From DASUPK01 sp033856335 (GTDB lineage Bacteria; Actinomycetota; Thermoleophilia; Solirubrobacterales; 70-9), in contig JAWVFG010000176.1 of NCBI GenBank assembly GCA_033856335.1, positions 1-26,267 of the forward strand: a stretch of DNA of 26,267 bases, in the 5' to 3' direction. The notes beneath the pieces are model-generated. The model ran no database searches. It was given only the letters and a program-made list of their open reading frames with translations, and was not told the DNA's origin. Positions 1-8,458 of the stretch are shown here, one piece after another. The translations under genes were made by a program, and so were the position numbers. The stretch's first letter is position 1; each line of letters opens with the position of its first letter.

Positions 1-320
1 GCGTCCGTGGTCAGCGCGTCGTCGTGGTCGAGAAAGGCCACCAGCTCGCCGCGGCAGAGCGACAGCCCCTGGTTCGAGGCCGCCGAGATGCCGGAGTTCT
101 CACCCAGCAGGCGGGCGGTGATCCGCGAGTCGCGCGACACCGCGCGCTCGATCGCCCGGCGTGTCTCCGCACGAGTGGAGCCGTCATCGACGATGCAGAG
201 CTCCCAGTTCGGGTACTCCTGCGTCCGCAGCGAGGCGATGGCCTCCCGCAGGTAGCTCGGGTCGCTGTTGTACGCCGGCATGACCACGGAGATCAGCGGC
301 CGGTCGGCGAGGGCTTCCAT
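1..320 (-). CDS. Family 2 glycosyltransferase, N-terminal part (cut by window edge)
   Basis: Start of a GT-A fold GT2 enzyme, which transfers a sugar from a nucleotide-sugar donor in the cytoplasm. The 106 visible codons hold the opening strand PLISVVMPAYN (residues 8-18), the nucleotide-binding VDDGST (44-49) and the DxD-like metal site LDHDDA (97-102). The protein continues past base 1, so its length and acceptor are unknown. The ATG at 320 is preceded by GAGG with six bases of spacing. It lies three bases after the TAG stop of the upstream small ORF and in the same frame (TAG-CCG-ATG). Related GT2 proteins often carry a coiled coil and an SWRLTxPLR segment in front of this domain, exactly what the upstream ORF encodes. 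This is therefore probably the C-terminal part of an ancestrally single protein, now split by a stop codon. The GT2 call is firm; substrate unknown. Confidence 0.85.
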   Translation of the reverse strand, partial: MEALADRPLISVVMPAYNSDPSYLREAIASLRTQEYPNWELCIVDDGSTRAETRRAIERAVSRDSRITARLLGENSGISAASNQGLSLCRGELVAFLDHDDALTTD

Positions 321-323
321 CGG

Positions 324-653
324 CTACCTCGCGCGTCGCAGCATTCTGCCGACCGCCCGCAGCGGCTTCGTCAGGCGCCAGCTCGTGGTGGCCTCGTACT
401 CGGCGGCGACCAGCGTCGCCGGCGACCCGGGCCCCCGCCGTGCCCACTCGAGATCCGCCGCCGCGAACGACCGGCGCATCAGCTCGCGACTCATGTCCTC
501 GCGCAGCTCGTCAAGCTCGCGGCGGTGACGTGCCTCGGCGGCTTCCAGCTGCTCGGCGAGTTGGGCGGCATGCCGGCGCGCCGCGGCGAGCTCCTGCTCG
601 TCGCTTGGCTGCTCCGGAGGGAGCTCCTCGCCCGTTGAGGGTGGGCCTGGCAT
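324..653 (-). CDS. Small coiled-coil protein with SWRLTKPLR motif; probable detached N-terminus of the next glycosyltransferase
   Basis: 109 residues. A proline/glutamate-rich start is followed by a charged heptad-like helix (about residues 18-60), then a C-terminal segment SWRLTKPLRAVGRMLRRAR (91-109). That segment resembles the linker found just before GT2 domains in many bacterial multidomain glycosyltransferases (family knowledge). The TAG stop is followed in the same frame by CCG and the ATG of the GT2 gene, so this looks like the front half of one gene interrupted by a nonsense codon, or a natural split. Its ATG sits seven bases after TACGAT (661-666), so it may have its own leaderless promoter within the operon, 24 bases after the preceding gene. 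It has no catalytic motif. It could also act as a separate partner that positions the glycosyltransferase. Confidence 0.6.
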   Translation of the reverse strand: MPGPPSTGEELPPEQPSDEQELAAARRHAAQLAEQLEAAEARHRRELDELREDMSRELMRRSFAAADLEWARRGPGSPATLVAAEYEATTSWRLTKPLRAVGRMLRRAR

Positions 654-660
654 CGACGCA

Positions 661-666
661 ATCGTA
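661..666 (-). promoter_or_regulatory. Candidate -10 box (TACGAT) for a leaderless transcript
   Basis: TACGAT on the minus strand ends seven bases before the ATG at 653. Transcription would begin at or next to the start codon. No convincing -35 was found. It would be an internal promoter near the 3' end of the long operon. Confidence 0.4.
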
Positions 667-677
667 GGCCCAGCGGC

Positions 678-2738
678 TCAGGTCGCGGGGCGACGCCAGA
701 GGCGCAGTCCGGAGGCTCGGTCCTCGCCGACGAGGACGTAGCCCCGCTGGCGGAGGATCGTGGCGAATTCGGGCACTCCGAAGAAGAGCCCGCCGGCTGG
801 GTGGCCGCTGACGGCGTCGAAGACCTGGGTGCCTCCCTCGTCCTCCAGCTGATCGATTGCTCGGTTGGCTTCGGACGAGGAGACGAGGGAGATGATCCCG
901 TTCAGCGGCGAGACGTTCACCACCCCGGCACGGTCCGCCACGCGGTGGTCGAGCGAGGTTCCGATGATCAGCACGTGCTCGCCGGGGTGAGTGTTGGATT
1001 CGATATAGCGCTGCGCGTCCAGCAGGTCGTTTGCCGCCGGGCCGCCGGCCGTGAGCCGGTCGACCTGCCGCCAGGGAGGAGGAACCCGGTCGATCGCGGA
1101 GACCATCACCCCAAACCCGATCAGGGCGGCGCATCCGGGGAGCAAGAGACGTCGGAGCAGGACCGCATCGCCTCGGGCTCTCCGCAGGGAGCGTGCCGCC
1201 GTCCAGGCGACCAGGGCGAGGGCGAGACCCCAAGCCGGGAAGAGCAGCATCAGCTGGAACTGGGAGGAGCGGCCCACGAAGTACATGGCGGTGCCCAGTC
1301 CGAAGGCCCCTGAGAAAGCCAGCATCCCCGTCAGGGTTCGGTCGGGGTCGTCGCGCACGTAGCGGACCGCGGCGATCAAAAGCGCAGCCGCGTAGGTCGC
1401 ATAGAGAGCCCACTGGAGCCCGAGCGACCTCATTGGGACCAGCCCATAGGAGTCCCGCAGGAAGAGGCGATTGAAGTAGGTCAACAGCGTCGGGTCGGGC
1501 AGCTGACCCGTGCGGATCAGGATGACCGCGCAGACGAGCGCGACCGCTCCGACGAGCCCCAGACCGCCCTCGAAGGCGATCCGTCCCAGCCGCTCGCGAA
1601 GCGGCACGGACCGGTCCCAGCTCATCGCCAACGCGACGATCAGACCGAGCAGAGCCGGGGCCCCGAACTCGGCGTTGTTGCAGACGACCAGGCCGGCGAA
1701 TCCGAACAGGGCCCAGATCGGGATCCTCCGCCGAATCGACATGGCGAGGAGCCAGGCGAGCAGGAGCGGGCCGAAAAAGCGGCCGGGCAGGATCCCGTAG
1801 TAGTTGCCGTCGAAGTTCCGGTAGGGGCCGTTGTCGTTCCAGGGAAAGAGGCTGAGCGCGAGGAACGGCACGTAGAGGACGAGCGCAGCCCATGCGCGCC
1901 GGGTCACCTCGACGAAGACGCCGAAGACCGCCAGGAGCGCGATCGCGGAGAGCGTGCAGACGGCGATGGAGAGGGCGGTGATCGAGGAGCCGAACGTCTT
2001 CAGCACCGGCTCCAGGATGAGTGGCAGGAGATTGGCGTACTGCGCGATGTAGTTGACCAGCGGGGTGCGGCCGTTGACCACCGAGAAGTAGTCCTCGGAC
2101 TGCACCGGGATATGGCCGGCGGCGAGCTGCCCGGCCTGGCTCACGGTCCCATCGGTGACCACGGCCGGCAGGATCCAGACCACCGTCGCCAGCACCGCGA
2201 TCACCAGGGCCAACCAGCCCCTGCCCGCCAGTCGATCCCCGATCCGGCTGATCGATGCCGGCAGCCGCCCGCTCCAGCGCAGCGCGATCGCCGTCATCGC
2301 CAGCCCGATGAGGACACCGGCCACCAGCACCGGGACGGAGAGCAGGTACGGCTTGAAGTAGTCGAGGGGAAAGAACCCGCTCTGGCGGGGCTGCTCGAGG
2401 ACGGCGACGACCAGCAGCCCAACCCCGATCACCTGGGCGCCCACAATCACAGGGTCGAGGGACCGCCGCGGAGACCGCCGTGTGCCCAGGGCCACGATGA
2501 TGGCCCCGAGCACGAACGGTGCCCCCAGTGCGAGCATCGCGCGCACCTCCTCCAGCGGCTCGGGCCTGATCGCCGGCTTCCATTGGGCGAAGACGTCGTA
2601 GTTGGGGGCGGGATAGTGCTTGGCAAGGGCCGGCGCGAGCCAGGCGAAGGCCGCGGCGAGCACGACGGCGCCGGCGATCGGACCGAGCCAGGCCAGGTCC
2701 TCTGCCGACATGGCGAGGCGTCCCCTCAATCGCGCCAT
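678..2738 (-). CDS. Polytopic GT-C-like membrane protein, family A copy 4
   Basis: 686 residues, last of four paralogues. TM segments at about 16-38, 68-85, 95-113, 128-152 and 175-195 are followed by a long loop SEDYFSVVNGRTPLVNYIAQY (214-234). This loop resembles the first outer loop of GT-C enzymes (acidic residue, then G-x-P and a second acidic/aromatic patch), which use polyprenyl-phosphate sugars at the outer membrane face. Family-conserved landmarks are PWNDNG (299-304), GNYYGILPGR (311-320), NNAEFG (354-359), MYFVGRS (485-491), GFGVMVSAIDR (541-551) and a soluble C-terminal module ending SGLRLWRR (676-683). The ATG at 2738 overlaps the previous gene by 13 bases and keeps the conserved LRGRLAM start; an ATG at 2711 is possible. 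Glycosyltransferase function is inferred from topology and the loop motif; I know no named family with this layout. Confidence 0.6.
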   Translation of the reverse strand: MARLRGRLAMSAEDLAWLGPIAGAVVLAAAFAWLAPALAKHYPAPNYDVFAQWKPAIRPEPLEEVRAMLALGAPFVLGAIIVALGTRRSPRRSLDPVIVGAQVIGVGLLVVAVLEQPRQSGFFPLDYFKPYLLSVPVLVAGVLIGLAMTAIALRWSGRLPASISRIGDRLAGRGWLALVIAVLATVVWILPAVVTDGTVSQAGQLAAGHIPVQSEDYFSVVNGRTPLVNYIAQYANLLPLILEPVLKTFGSSITALSIAVCTLSAIALLAVFGVFVEVTRRAWAALVLYVPFLALSLFPWNDNGPYRNFDGNYYGILPGRFFGPLLLAWLLAMSIRRRIPIWALFGFAGLVVCNNAEFGAPALLGLIVALAMSWDRSVPLRERLGRIAFEGGLGLVGAVALVCAVILIRTGQLPDPTLLTYFNRLFLRDSYGLVPMRSLGLQWALYATYAAALLIAAVRYVRDDPDRTLTGMLAFSGAFGLGTAMYFVGRSSQFQLMLLFPAWGLALALVAWTAARSLRRARGDAVLLRRLLLPGCAALIGFGVMVSAIDRVPPPWRQVDRLTAGGPAANDLLDAQRYIESNTHPGEHVLIIGTSLDHRVADRAGVVNVSPLNGIISLVSSSEANRAIDQLEDEGGTQVFDAVSGHPAGGLFFGVPEFATILRQRGYVLVGEDRASGLRLWRRPAT

Positions 2739-4810
2739 AGCCGCAATCCCGAGCTGGGATCTTGCTCCACCAGGTGGTAGCCCCGCTGCCGCAGGATGGT
2801 GGCGAACTCCGGGATCCTGGTGAGCGGGTTGATCGGGTTGGGCGCGGTCACCGTCTCGAACACCTCGGTTCCATGCTCGGCCTGCAGCTGGTCCAGCGAG
2901 CGATCGGCTTCGGCCGATGAGACGAGCGCGATCAGGCTGTTGAGCGGTGAGACGTTCGTCACTCCCGCGCGATCCGCGAGCCGGTGATCGACCGGCGTCC
3001 CGATCACCAGCACGTGATCGCCGGGCTGGGTGTGCGATTCGATGAATCGCTGGGCGTTGAGGAGGTCGTAGGCGCCCCCACCTCCTTCCTCGAGCCGGCT
3101 CACCTGTCGCCAGGGTGGCGAGACACGGTCGATCGCGGAGACCATGACGCCGAACCCGATCAGCGCCGCCGCGGCCGGGAGGAGGAGCCGCACGAGCCGC
3201 CCTCTGTCGGCACGGGCGGATCGGAGAGCGCCGGCTGCGCTCCACGCGACCAGCGCCAGGCTGAACGACCAGACCGGGAACAGGATCATCAGCTGGAGCT
3301 CAATCGAGCGGCCGACGAAGTACATCCCGGTGATCAGGCCGAACGCCCCCGAGAAGCCGAGCATGGCGGTCAGCATCCGATCCGGGTCGACGCGGACGTA
3401 ACGGATCGCCGCCGTCAACAACGCCGCCGCGTACGTCGCGTACATCACCCAGTGGAGGCCCAGCGAGGGCATCGGCACGAGGCCGTAGGACTGCCGGAGG
3501 ACCAGGCGGCTGTAGTAGCTCAAGAGCGCCGGGTTTGGAAGGCTCCCTGCGCGCACCAACGTGATCGCGCAGACGATCGCCACCGCCGCGGCCAACCCGA
3601 TCGCGGCGTCCCGGCCGAGATCCACCAGTCTGCGCGACAGGGGAACGTCGCGCTCGGAGCCCAGGACCAGTGCCAGCGCCGAGGCGATCAGCGCGCCGAC
3701 GCCGAACTCCGTGTTGTTGATCACGGTCAGCCCGGCGAACAGGAACAGAGCCCAGGTGGGGATCCTCCGACCGCGGATCTTGAGGGCACAGAGCCAGGCG
3801 AGCACGAACGGGCCGAGAAGGCGGTCGGGCAGTATCGCGTAGTAATTGCCATCGAACTGGCGGAACGGCCCGTCGTCGTGCCACGGAAAGAGGGCCAGGG
3901 CGAGGAAGGGCGCGTAGAGGCCGAGCGCCAGCCAGGGGCGCCGGGTGACCTCGGTGAAGACGCCGAAGATCGCCAGAAACGCCACGGCCGATAGGACGCA
4001 CATCAGGATCGTGAACGCTGTGACCGAGGAGCCGAGCGCGGCGAGCAGCGGCGCGATCGCGAACGGCAGAACGTTGGCGTACTCCCCGATGTAGTTGACC
4101 ATCGGGGTGCGGCCGTTGACGACCGACAGGTAGTCCTCCGCGTGGAGCCCGACGTCCTTGCTCGTCCAAACCCCGTTGTGTCCGACGGTGGCGTCGGTGA
4201 TCACGGCCGGGAGCAGGAAGACGACCGTCACCAGAGCAGCAACCCCGAGTACGAGCCATCGCCGCCCCGCCAGCCGGCGGAGTTGCCGAAGCGGCCTCGG
4301 AGCCGGCCCCGACCACCAGAGGATGAACTCCATCATCACCACGCCGATCAGGGCCCCGGCGACAAGGATCGGAACGGATAGAAGGTGAGGCTCGAGATAG
4401 TCCGGCTGCAGCGGGAGAGCGTGCGGCTGGCGGACGACGCACAGGGCAAGCAGCGCGATGCCCGCAACCTGCGCGCCGATGATCAGCGGATTGAAGCTGC
4501 GCGAGGCCGGGCGGCGCGAGCCCAGCAGCAGCACCCCGGCGGCGACCGCGAAGGGAGTGGCCAAGGCGAACACGGCGCGCACGTCCTCCAGAGGCTCGGG
4601 ATTGATCTTGAGCGCCCATGCCCGGAAGAAGGTCTGGTTGGGGGAGGGCATGAGCTTCGCGAGCGCGGGGGCGAGCCAGGCGAAGACCGCGGCGAGCACG
4701 ATCGCGGCGACGATCGTGCCGAGCCAGGCGAGGTCCTCAGCCGGCATCGCCAAGCGTCCCCGCAGATCGGCGGAGGGGGCGCCCTGCTCCGACTCCGCCG
4801 TCAGCGACAT
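2726..4810 (-). CDS. Polytopic GT-C-like membrane protein, family A copy 3
   Basis: 694 residues, colinear with the other family A copies. About five N-terminal TM helices precede the loop AEDYLSVVNGRTPMVNY (224-240), with the family landmarks PWHDDG, GNYYAILPDR, NNTEFG, MYFVGRS and GFGVMVSAIDR. The C-terminal module contains GVTNVSPLN, PEFATILRQRGY and SGLRLWRD. The likely role is a polyprenyl-phosphate-sugar-dependent glycosyltransferase or another step in surface-glycan assembly; this is inference. The ATG at 4810 lies 13 bases after the stop of copy 2. TAGTAT sits ten bases upstream, so an internal promoter is possible. The N-terminus has about 15 extra residues before the conserved LRGRLAMPAEDLAWLG. 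The gene ends 13 bases inside copy 4. Confidence 0.6.
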   Translation of the reverse strand: MSLTAESEQGAPSADLRGRLAMPAEDLAWLGTIVAAIVLAAVFAWLAPALAKLMPSPNQTFFRAWALKINPEPLEDVRAVFALATPFAVAAGVLLLGSRRPASRSFNPLIIGAQVAGIALLALCVVRQPHALPLQPDYLEPHLLSVPILVAGALIGVVMMEFILWWSGPAPRPLRQLRRLAGRRWLVLGVAALVTVVFLLPAVITDATVGHNGVWTSKDVGLHAEDYLSVVNGRTPMVNYIGEYANVLPFAIAPLLAALGSSVTAFTILMCVLSAVAFLAIFGVFTEVTRRPWLALGLYAPFLALALFPWHDDGPFRQFDGNYYAILPDRLLGPFVLAWLCALKIRGRRIPTWALFLFAGLTVINNTEFGVGALIASALALVLGSERDVPLSRRLVDLGRDAAIGLAAAVAIVCAITLVRAGSLPNPALLSYYSRLVLRQSYGLVPMPSLGLHWVMYATYAAALLTAAIRYVRVDPDRMLTAMLGFSGAFGLITGMYFVGRSIELQLMILFPVWSFSLALVAWSAAGALRSARADRGRLVRLLLPAAAALIGFGVMVSAIDRVSPPWRQVSRLEEGGGGAYDLLNAQRFIESHTQPGDHVLVIGTPVDHRLADRAGVTNVSPLNSLIALVSSAEADRSLDQLQAEHGTEVFETVTAPNPINPLTRIPEFATILRQRGYHLVEQDPSSGLRLWRD

Positions 4811-4820
4811 CCGGGCGCGG

Positions 4821-4826
4821 ATACTA
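4821..4826 (-). promoter_or_regulatory. Weak candidate -10 box (TAGTAT) before family A copy 3
   Basis: TAGTAT on the minus strand ends ten bases before the ATG at 4810 and includes the TAG stop of the preceding gene. A start about seven bases downstream would give a leader of roughly three bases. No -35 was seen, and the overlap with a stop codon makes chance likely. Confidence 0.2.
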
Positions 4827-6905
4827 GGCGGCGGGAGTCCCGCTGGCGCGCCGCCAGAGCCGCAACCCGCTGCTTGGATCTACCGCGTCCAATCGGTAGC
4901 CGCGCCGGCTGAGGATGGCCGCGAGCTGGCGGATCTTGAACGGGCTGGGGTTGACGGCGCTCGGGGCGGTCACCGCCTCGAACACAAGGTCGCCGCCGGC
5001 AGCCTGGAGCTGATCCAGGGCTCGATCCGCCTCGGCAGACGTGACCAGGGACATGTATCCGCTGACCGGCGAGACGTTGGTGACCCCGGCGCGATCCGCC
5101 ACGCGGTGGTCGAGCGGCGTCCCGATCAGGAAGATGGAATCACCGGGGTCCGTATGCGCTTCGACGAACCGCTGCGCGTTGGGAGTGTCATCCACCGCCC
5201 TCCCACCGCTCGTCAGACGGTCGACCTGGCTCCAGGGAGGCGAGACACGGTCGATCGCCGACACCATGACTCCGAACCCGATCAGCGCCGCGCAGGCCGG
5301 CAGGAGCAACCGCCGGAGCCTCCGTTTGTCGCCACGCGCCGATCGGAGGGTGCCCGCACCCGTCCACGCCAGAAGCGCCAGGCAGAACGCCCAGACCGGG
5401 AACAGGATCATCAGCTGGATCTCAACCGAGCGGCCGACGAAGTACATCCCGGTGACCAGCCCGAAAGCGCCGGAGAAGCCGAGCATCGCGGTCAGTGTCC
5501 GGTCGGGCTCTTCGCGGACGTAGCGAACGGCGGCCACCACCAAGGCGGCGGCGTAGGTCGCGTACAGCGCCCAGTGGAGGCCCAGCGCCTGCATCGGGAA
5601 CAGGCCGAACGAGTCCCGTAGAAAAAGGCGGTTGAAATACGTCAGCAGAGTCGGATCGGGAAAGCTGCCGGTGCGTACCAGAATGACCGCGCAGACGATC
5701 GCGATCGCGCCCAGCAGTCCGGCGGCGCCCTCGACCGCGATGCGGCTGAGGCGCTCACGAATGGGCACCGTGCGGTCCCAGCTCACGGCCACCGCCACGA
5801 TCAGGGCGACCAGCGCCCCAATCCCGAACTCGGCGTTGTTGACGACGACGAATCCGGCCCATCCGAACAGCGCCCATATAGGGACCCGGCGTCGCGTCGA
5901 CAGCGCGCAGAGCCAGGCGAGCAGAAACGGGCCGAAAAGACGCTCCGGCAGGAGGGCGTAGTAGTTGCCGTTGAACTCACGGAAAGCTCCCTGGTCGTGC
6001 CAGGGAAACAGGCCGAGGGCGAGGAAGGGGACATAGAGGGCAAGCGCCGCCCACGGGCGGCGGGTCACCTCCTTGAAGACCCCGAAGATCGCCAGTAACG
6101 CCAGCCCGGACAGGGTGCACATCGCGATCGAGAAGGACGTGATCGAGGAGTGGAAAAGGCCCAGGACCGGTCCAACGGCGAGCGGAAGCAGGCTGGAGTA
6201 CTGCCCGATGTAGTCGACGAGCGGGGTGCGGCCGTCGACGACCGCGAAATAGTCGTCGGCATAGATGGCGATCTGGGACGGAGCGAACAGGCCGCTGTGG
6301 CCGACCGTCGCATCGGTGACCACCGCGGGAAGCAGGAAGACGACGGTGGCGATGCCTGCCGCTGCCGGCGCGAGCCCTCGCCGCCTCGCCAGCGCACCCG
6401 CACGCGCCAGTGAGTTCGGCACCACTCCCGACCAGAACAGGATCAGCGCCGTTATCGCCCCGCCGATGAGGACCCCCGCCACCAGGTTGGGGACGCCGAA
6501 GAGAAGGGGCTTGAGATAGTCGGCTGGGATCGGCCGGAGGACATTGCGTTGCTCGGTGACGGCCCAAGCGAGCAGACCCAGCCCCGCGATCTGGGCGGTC
6601 ACGATCAGCGGATCAAATGAGCGACGCGCAAGGCGCCGCGAGCCCAGGGCGACCACCGTGATCCCAACCAGGAAGGGGGTGGCCAGCGCGAGCATGCCGC
6701 GCACGTCCTCTCGGTGCTCAGGATGTATGAGCCCGTGCCATGTGCCGAAGATGGCCTGGTCGGGTGAGGGATAGAGCGTCGCAAGCGCGGGCGCGAGCCA
6801 GGCGAATGCCGCGACCAGTCCGATCCCGGCGGCGATCGCGCCCAGCCAGGCCAGATCCTCGGCCGGCATTGCTAGGCGTTCCCTCAGTCGCGCCATCGCC
6901 GTCAT
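4824..6905 (-). CDS. Polytopic GT-C-like membrane protein, family A copy 2
   Basis: 693 residues starting MTAMARLRERLAMPAEDLAW. The ATG at 6905 overlaps the stop of the preceding membrane protein as ATGA, which fixes the start and suggests translational coupling. The loop is ADDYFAVVDGRTPLVDYIGQ (216-235), with Asp where other copies have Glu at 217, so the acidic pair is kept as E/D-D. The other family landmarks are present: PWHDQG, GNYYALLPER, NNAEFGIGAL, MYFVGRS, GFGVMVSAIDR, and a C-terminal module with GVTNVSPVSGY and SGLRLWRR. The probable TM pattern is five helices, the large loop, then about eight more helices and a soluble tail. Probable outer-face glycosyltransferase (inference from GT-C likeness). 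Confidence 0.6.
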   Translation of the reverse strand: MTAMARLRERLAMPAEDLAWLGAIAAGIGLVAAFAWLAPALATLYPSPDQAIFGTWHGLIHPEHREDVRGMLALATPFLVGITVVALGSRRLARRSFDPLIVTAQIAGLGLLAWAVTEQRNVLRPIPADYLKPLLFGVPNLVAGVLIGGAITALILFWSGVVPNSLARAGALARRRGLAPAAAGIATVVFLLPAVVTDATVGHSGLFAPSQIAIYADDYFAVVDGRTPLVDYIGQYSSLLPLAVGPVLGLFHSSITSFSIAMCTLSGLALLAIFGVFKEVTRRPWAALALYVPFLALGLFPWHDQGAFREFNGNYYALLPERLFGPFLLAWLCALSTRRRVPIWALFGWAGFVVVNNAEFGIGALVALIVAVAVSWDRTVPIRERLSRIAVEGAAGLLGAIAIVCAVILVRTGSFPDPTLLTYFNRLFLRDSFGLFPMQALGLHWALYATYAAALVVAAVRYVREEPDRTLTAMLGFSGAFGLVTGMYFVGRSVEIQLMILFPVWAFCLALLAWTGAGTLRSARGDKRRLRRLLLPACAALIGFGVMVSAIDRVSPPWSQVDRLTSGGRAVDDTPNAQRFVEAHTDPGDSIFLIGTPLDHRVADRAGVTNVSPVSGYMSLVTSAEADRALDQLQAAGGDLVFEAVTAPSAVNPSPFKIRQLAAILSRRGYRLDAVDPSSGLRLWRRASGTPAA

Positions 6906-8458
6906 CCCGAGGCCGCGGCCGACCCGGCTCGGCGCCGCATGCGTAGCCGGCTCCAGAGCGCGGCGATTGCGATCGCAGCCGCCGCGATCAGAGGGCCCGC
7001 CATCGGCACGGTGTAGCGAGCCCAGTAGTTGGCGGTCAGAGCCGGCGCGAGGAGGAGGGACAATCCCCCGACCCCGAAGAGCAGTACGCCCACCCGGGAC
7101 CGCCGACTGCCGATCGCGAGCCCCAGCAGCACCAGGATCGTTGCTATCGAGAGCGCGGTCGCCCCAAACCGAACGACCGTTTGCCACCCACGGAGGAACT
7201 CGAGCCCCGCTCTGCGCATATGAACGCTGAATCCGTTGAAGAAGCGCGCCGCCAAGCCTCGCCGGTACCCCTCCTCGAGGTAGGCGAGCTCGAACCTCAG
7301 CGACGGCCCGCTCGCTCCTCCGGGCCGGGCCGGCACGGGGCGATAGAGGCCGGAGTCGTAGAGCCCGTTGGTGAAGGCGAGCTGCGGATCGAGCCCCTGG
7401 TTTACCTCCCAAGCATCCGTACTCAGCGTCGAGTCCGTTGGGCGCAGGTCCGGGAGCCAGTAGCCGCGGAGGTTCTGCCACGCGTTGGCGAGGTAATCGC
7501 CAGGTTGGGCCATGATCGCTCGCCTTGCCCACTGGCCGAGGAGGTCATCGTGATTCCCGAAAGGTCCCAGGTTGCGCGGCGCGGGGGCTGTCCTGTCGAA
7601 TGAGTAGTACCGCGTGCCCTGGCGCTCGCCGGCGGGCCGGCCCTCACAGAGGACATCCGTTCCCTGGGGAGGCGTGAACTTGGTGCAATCGGCGAATTGG
7701 GCGGCCCGCGCGTACAGGTACCAGCCGGGAGATGCACCGAGCCCAAACCGCTCGCCAAGCGCTGCGTTCGCGGTCGCGAAGGCCAGAAGCATCACGAAGG
7801 AGACGCCAAGCACGGTGAGGGCGGACCGCAGGTTCACGGGCCTGCTCTTCGACGACCAGGGTTGAGACAAGAGCAGCGCTAGGGCGGCCACCGGAATCAC
7901 GAACAGGGCGGCGGTGCGGATCGTCACGGCAAGGGAGAGGGCCACGCCGGTGAAGAGCGGCCAGCGCCAGTAGGGCAGAGGCTCATCCAAGGCCCGGACG
8001 CCCGCGTAGAGCCCAGCTGAGATCGCGAGCACGAACCAGCTTTCGGACATGATCGAGTGCTCCAGGAAGATGAAATCTGGATCGAGCAGCACGATCCCGG
8101 CCGGCAGCAGTCCTGCCCAGTCCGATCTGGTGATGCGTCGTGTGGCTGCCCAGAGAAGGAGCGCCGAGGCAATCCCGCTGAGATGCTGCAGGAGGATCGG
8201 CACCGCCACCTCGCGAGTCACCAGTCCGATGGCGGCAAGGATCGTCGAGTATCCCGCTGGGTGAAGGGGGTTTTCGAACGGGTTCGCCGTATATCGCTCG
8301 TACTCATCACCCAGGGTCGTCGTCACCGGCCACCAGCTGAAGATCGCGATCAGCCGGAGAGCGATGCCCACCAGCAGAACGCCGAGCAGGACATAGCCGG
8401 GGGCGCCCTGGGGCCAGGCGGCGCGGATCGCTCCCCTCGCTCGATGGGCCACAGTCAC
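6902..8458 (-). CDS. ArnT/PMT-like (GT39-type) GT-C membrane glycosyltransferase
   Basis: 518 residues with the GT-C layout: one N-terminal TM (about 22-41), then an outer loop with the acidic pair in LGDEYERYTANP (49-60; D51, E52) and HPAGYS (66-71), further TM helices with EHSIMSES (133-140), and a C-terminal outer segment with two cysteines (in FADCTKF and VLCEG), then NYWARYTVPMAG near the end. Family members move sugars from polyprenyl-phosphate donors to lipids or proteins outside the membrane. The GTG at 8458 forms a GTGA overlap with the upstream stop and is preferred; an ATG at 8494 would add 12 residues and overlap by 40 bases. The gene interrupts the family A tandem array and is clearly different in sequence. 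Donor and acceptor unknown. Confidence 0.7.
   Translation of the reverse strand: MTVAHRARGAIRAAWPQGAPGYVLLGVLLVGIALRLIAIFSWWPVTTTLGDEYERYTANPFENPLHPAGYSTILAAIGLVTREVAVPILLQHLSGIASALLLWAATRRITRSDWAGLLPAGIVLLDPDFIFLEHSIMSESWFVLAISAGLYAGVRALDEPLPYWRWPLFTGVALSLAVTIRTAALFVIPVAALALLLSQPWSSKSRPVNLRSALTVLGVSFVMLLAFATANAALGERFGLGASPGWYLYARAAQFADCTKFTPPQGTDVLCEGRPAGERQGTRYYSFDRTAPAPRNLGPFGNHDDLLGQWARRAIMAQPGDYLANAWQNLRGYWLPDLRPTDSTLSTDAWEVNQGLDPQLAFTNGLYDSGLYRPVPARPGGASGPSLRFELAYLEEGYRRGLAARFFNGFSVHMRRAGLEFLRGWQTVVRFGATALSIATILVLLGLAIGSRRSRVGVLLFGVGGLSLLLAPALTANYWARYTVPMAGPLIAAAAIAIAALWSRLRMRRRAGSAAASG

Noticed and set aside
511..2583. 690-codon minus-strand frame overlapping family A copy 4
   Set aside because: Arg/Gly/Pro-rich composition with no motif; it is a frame-shifted shadow of the real gene.
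678..3245. N-terminal extensions of family A copies (start at 3245, 7532 or 10788)
   Set aside because: Those extensions are Arg/Pro/Gly-rich, overlap the preceding gene and differ between copies, whereas conservation begins at the chosen starts.
2984..3994. Long plus-strand ORF (336 codons) opposite family A copy 3
   Set aside because: The product is an Arg/Asp/Glu/Gln/His-rich low-complexity chain, the mirror of a membrane protein gene in high-GC DNA. Similar mirrors occur at 4458-5621, 9151-9927 and 14895-16313. None shows a motif.
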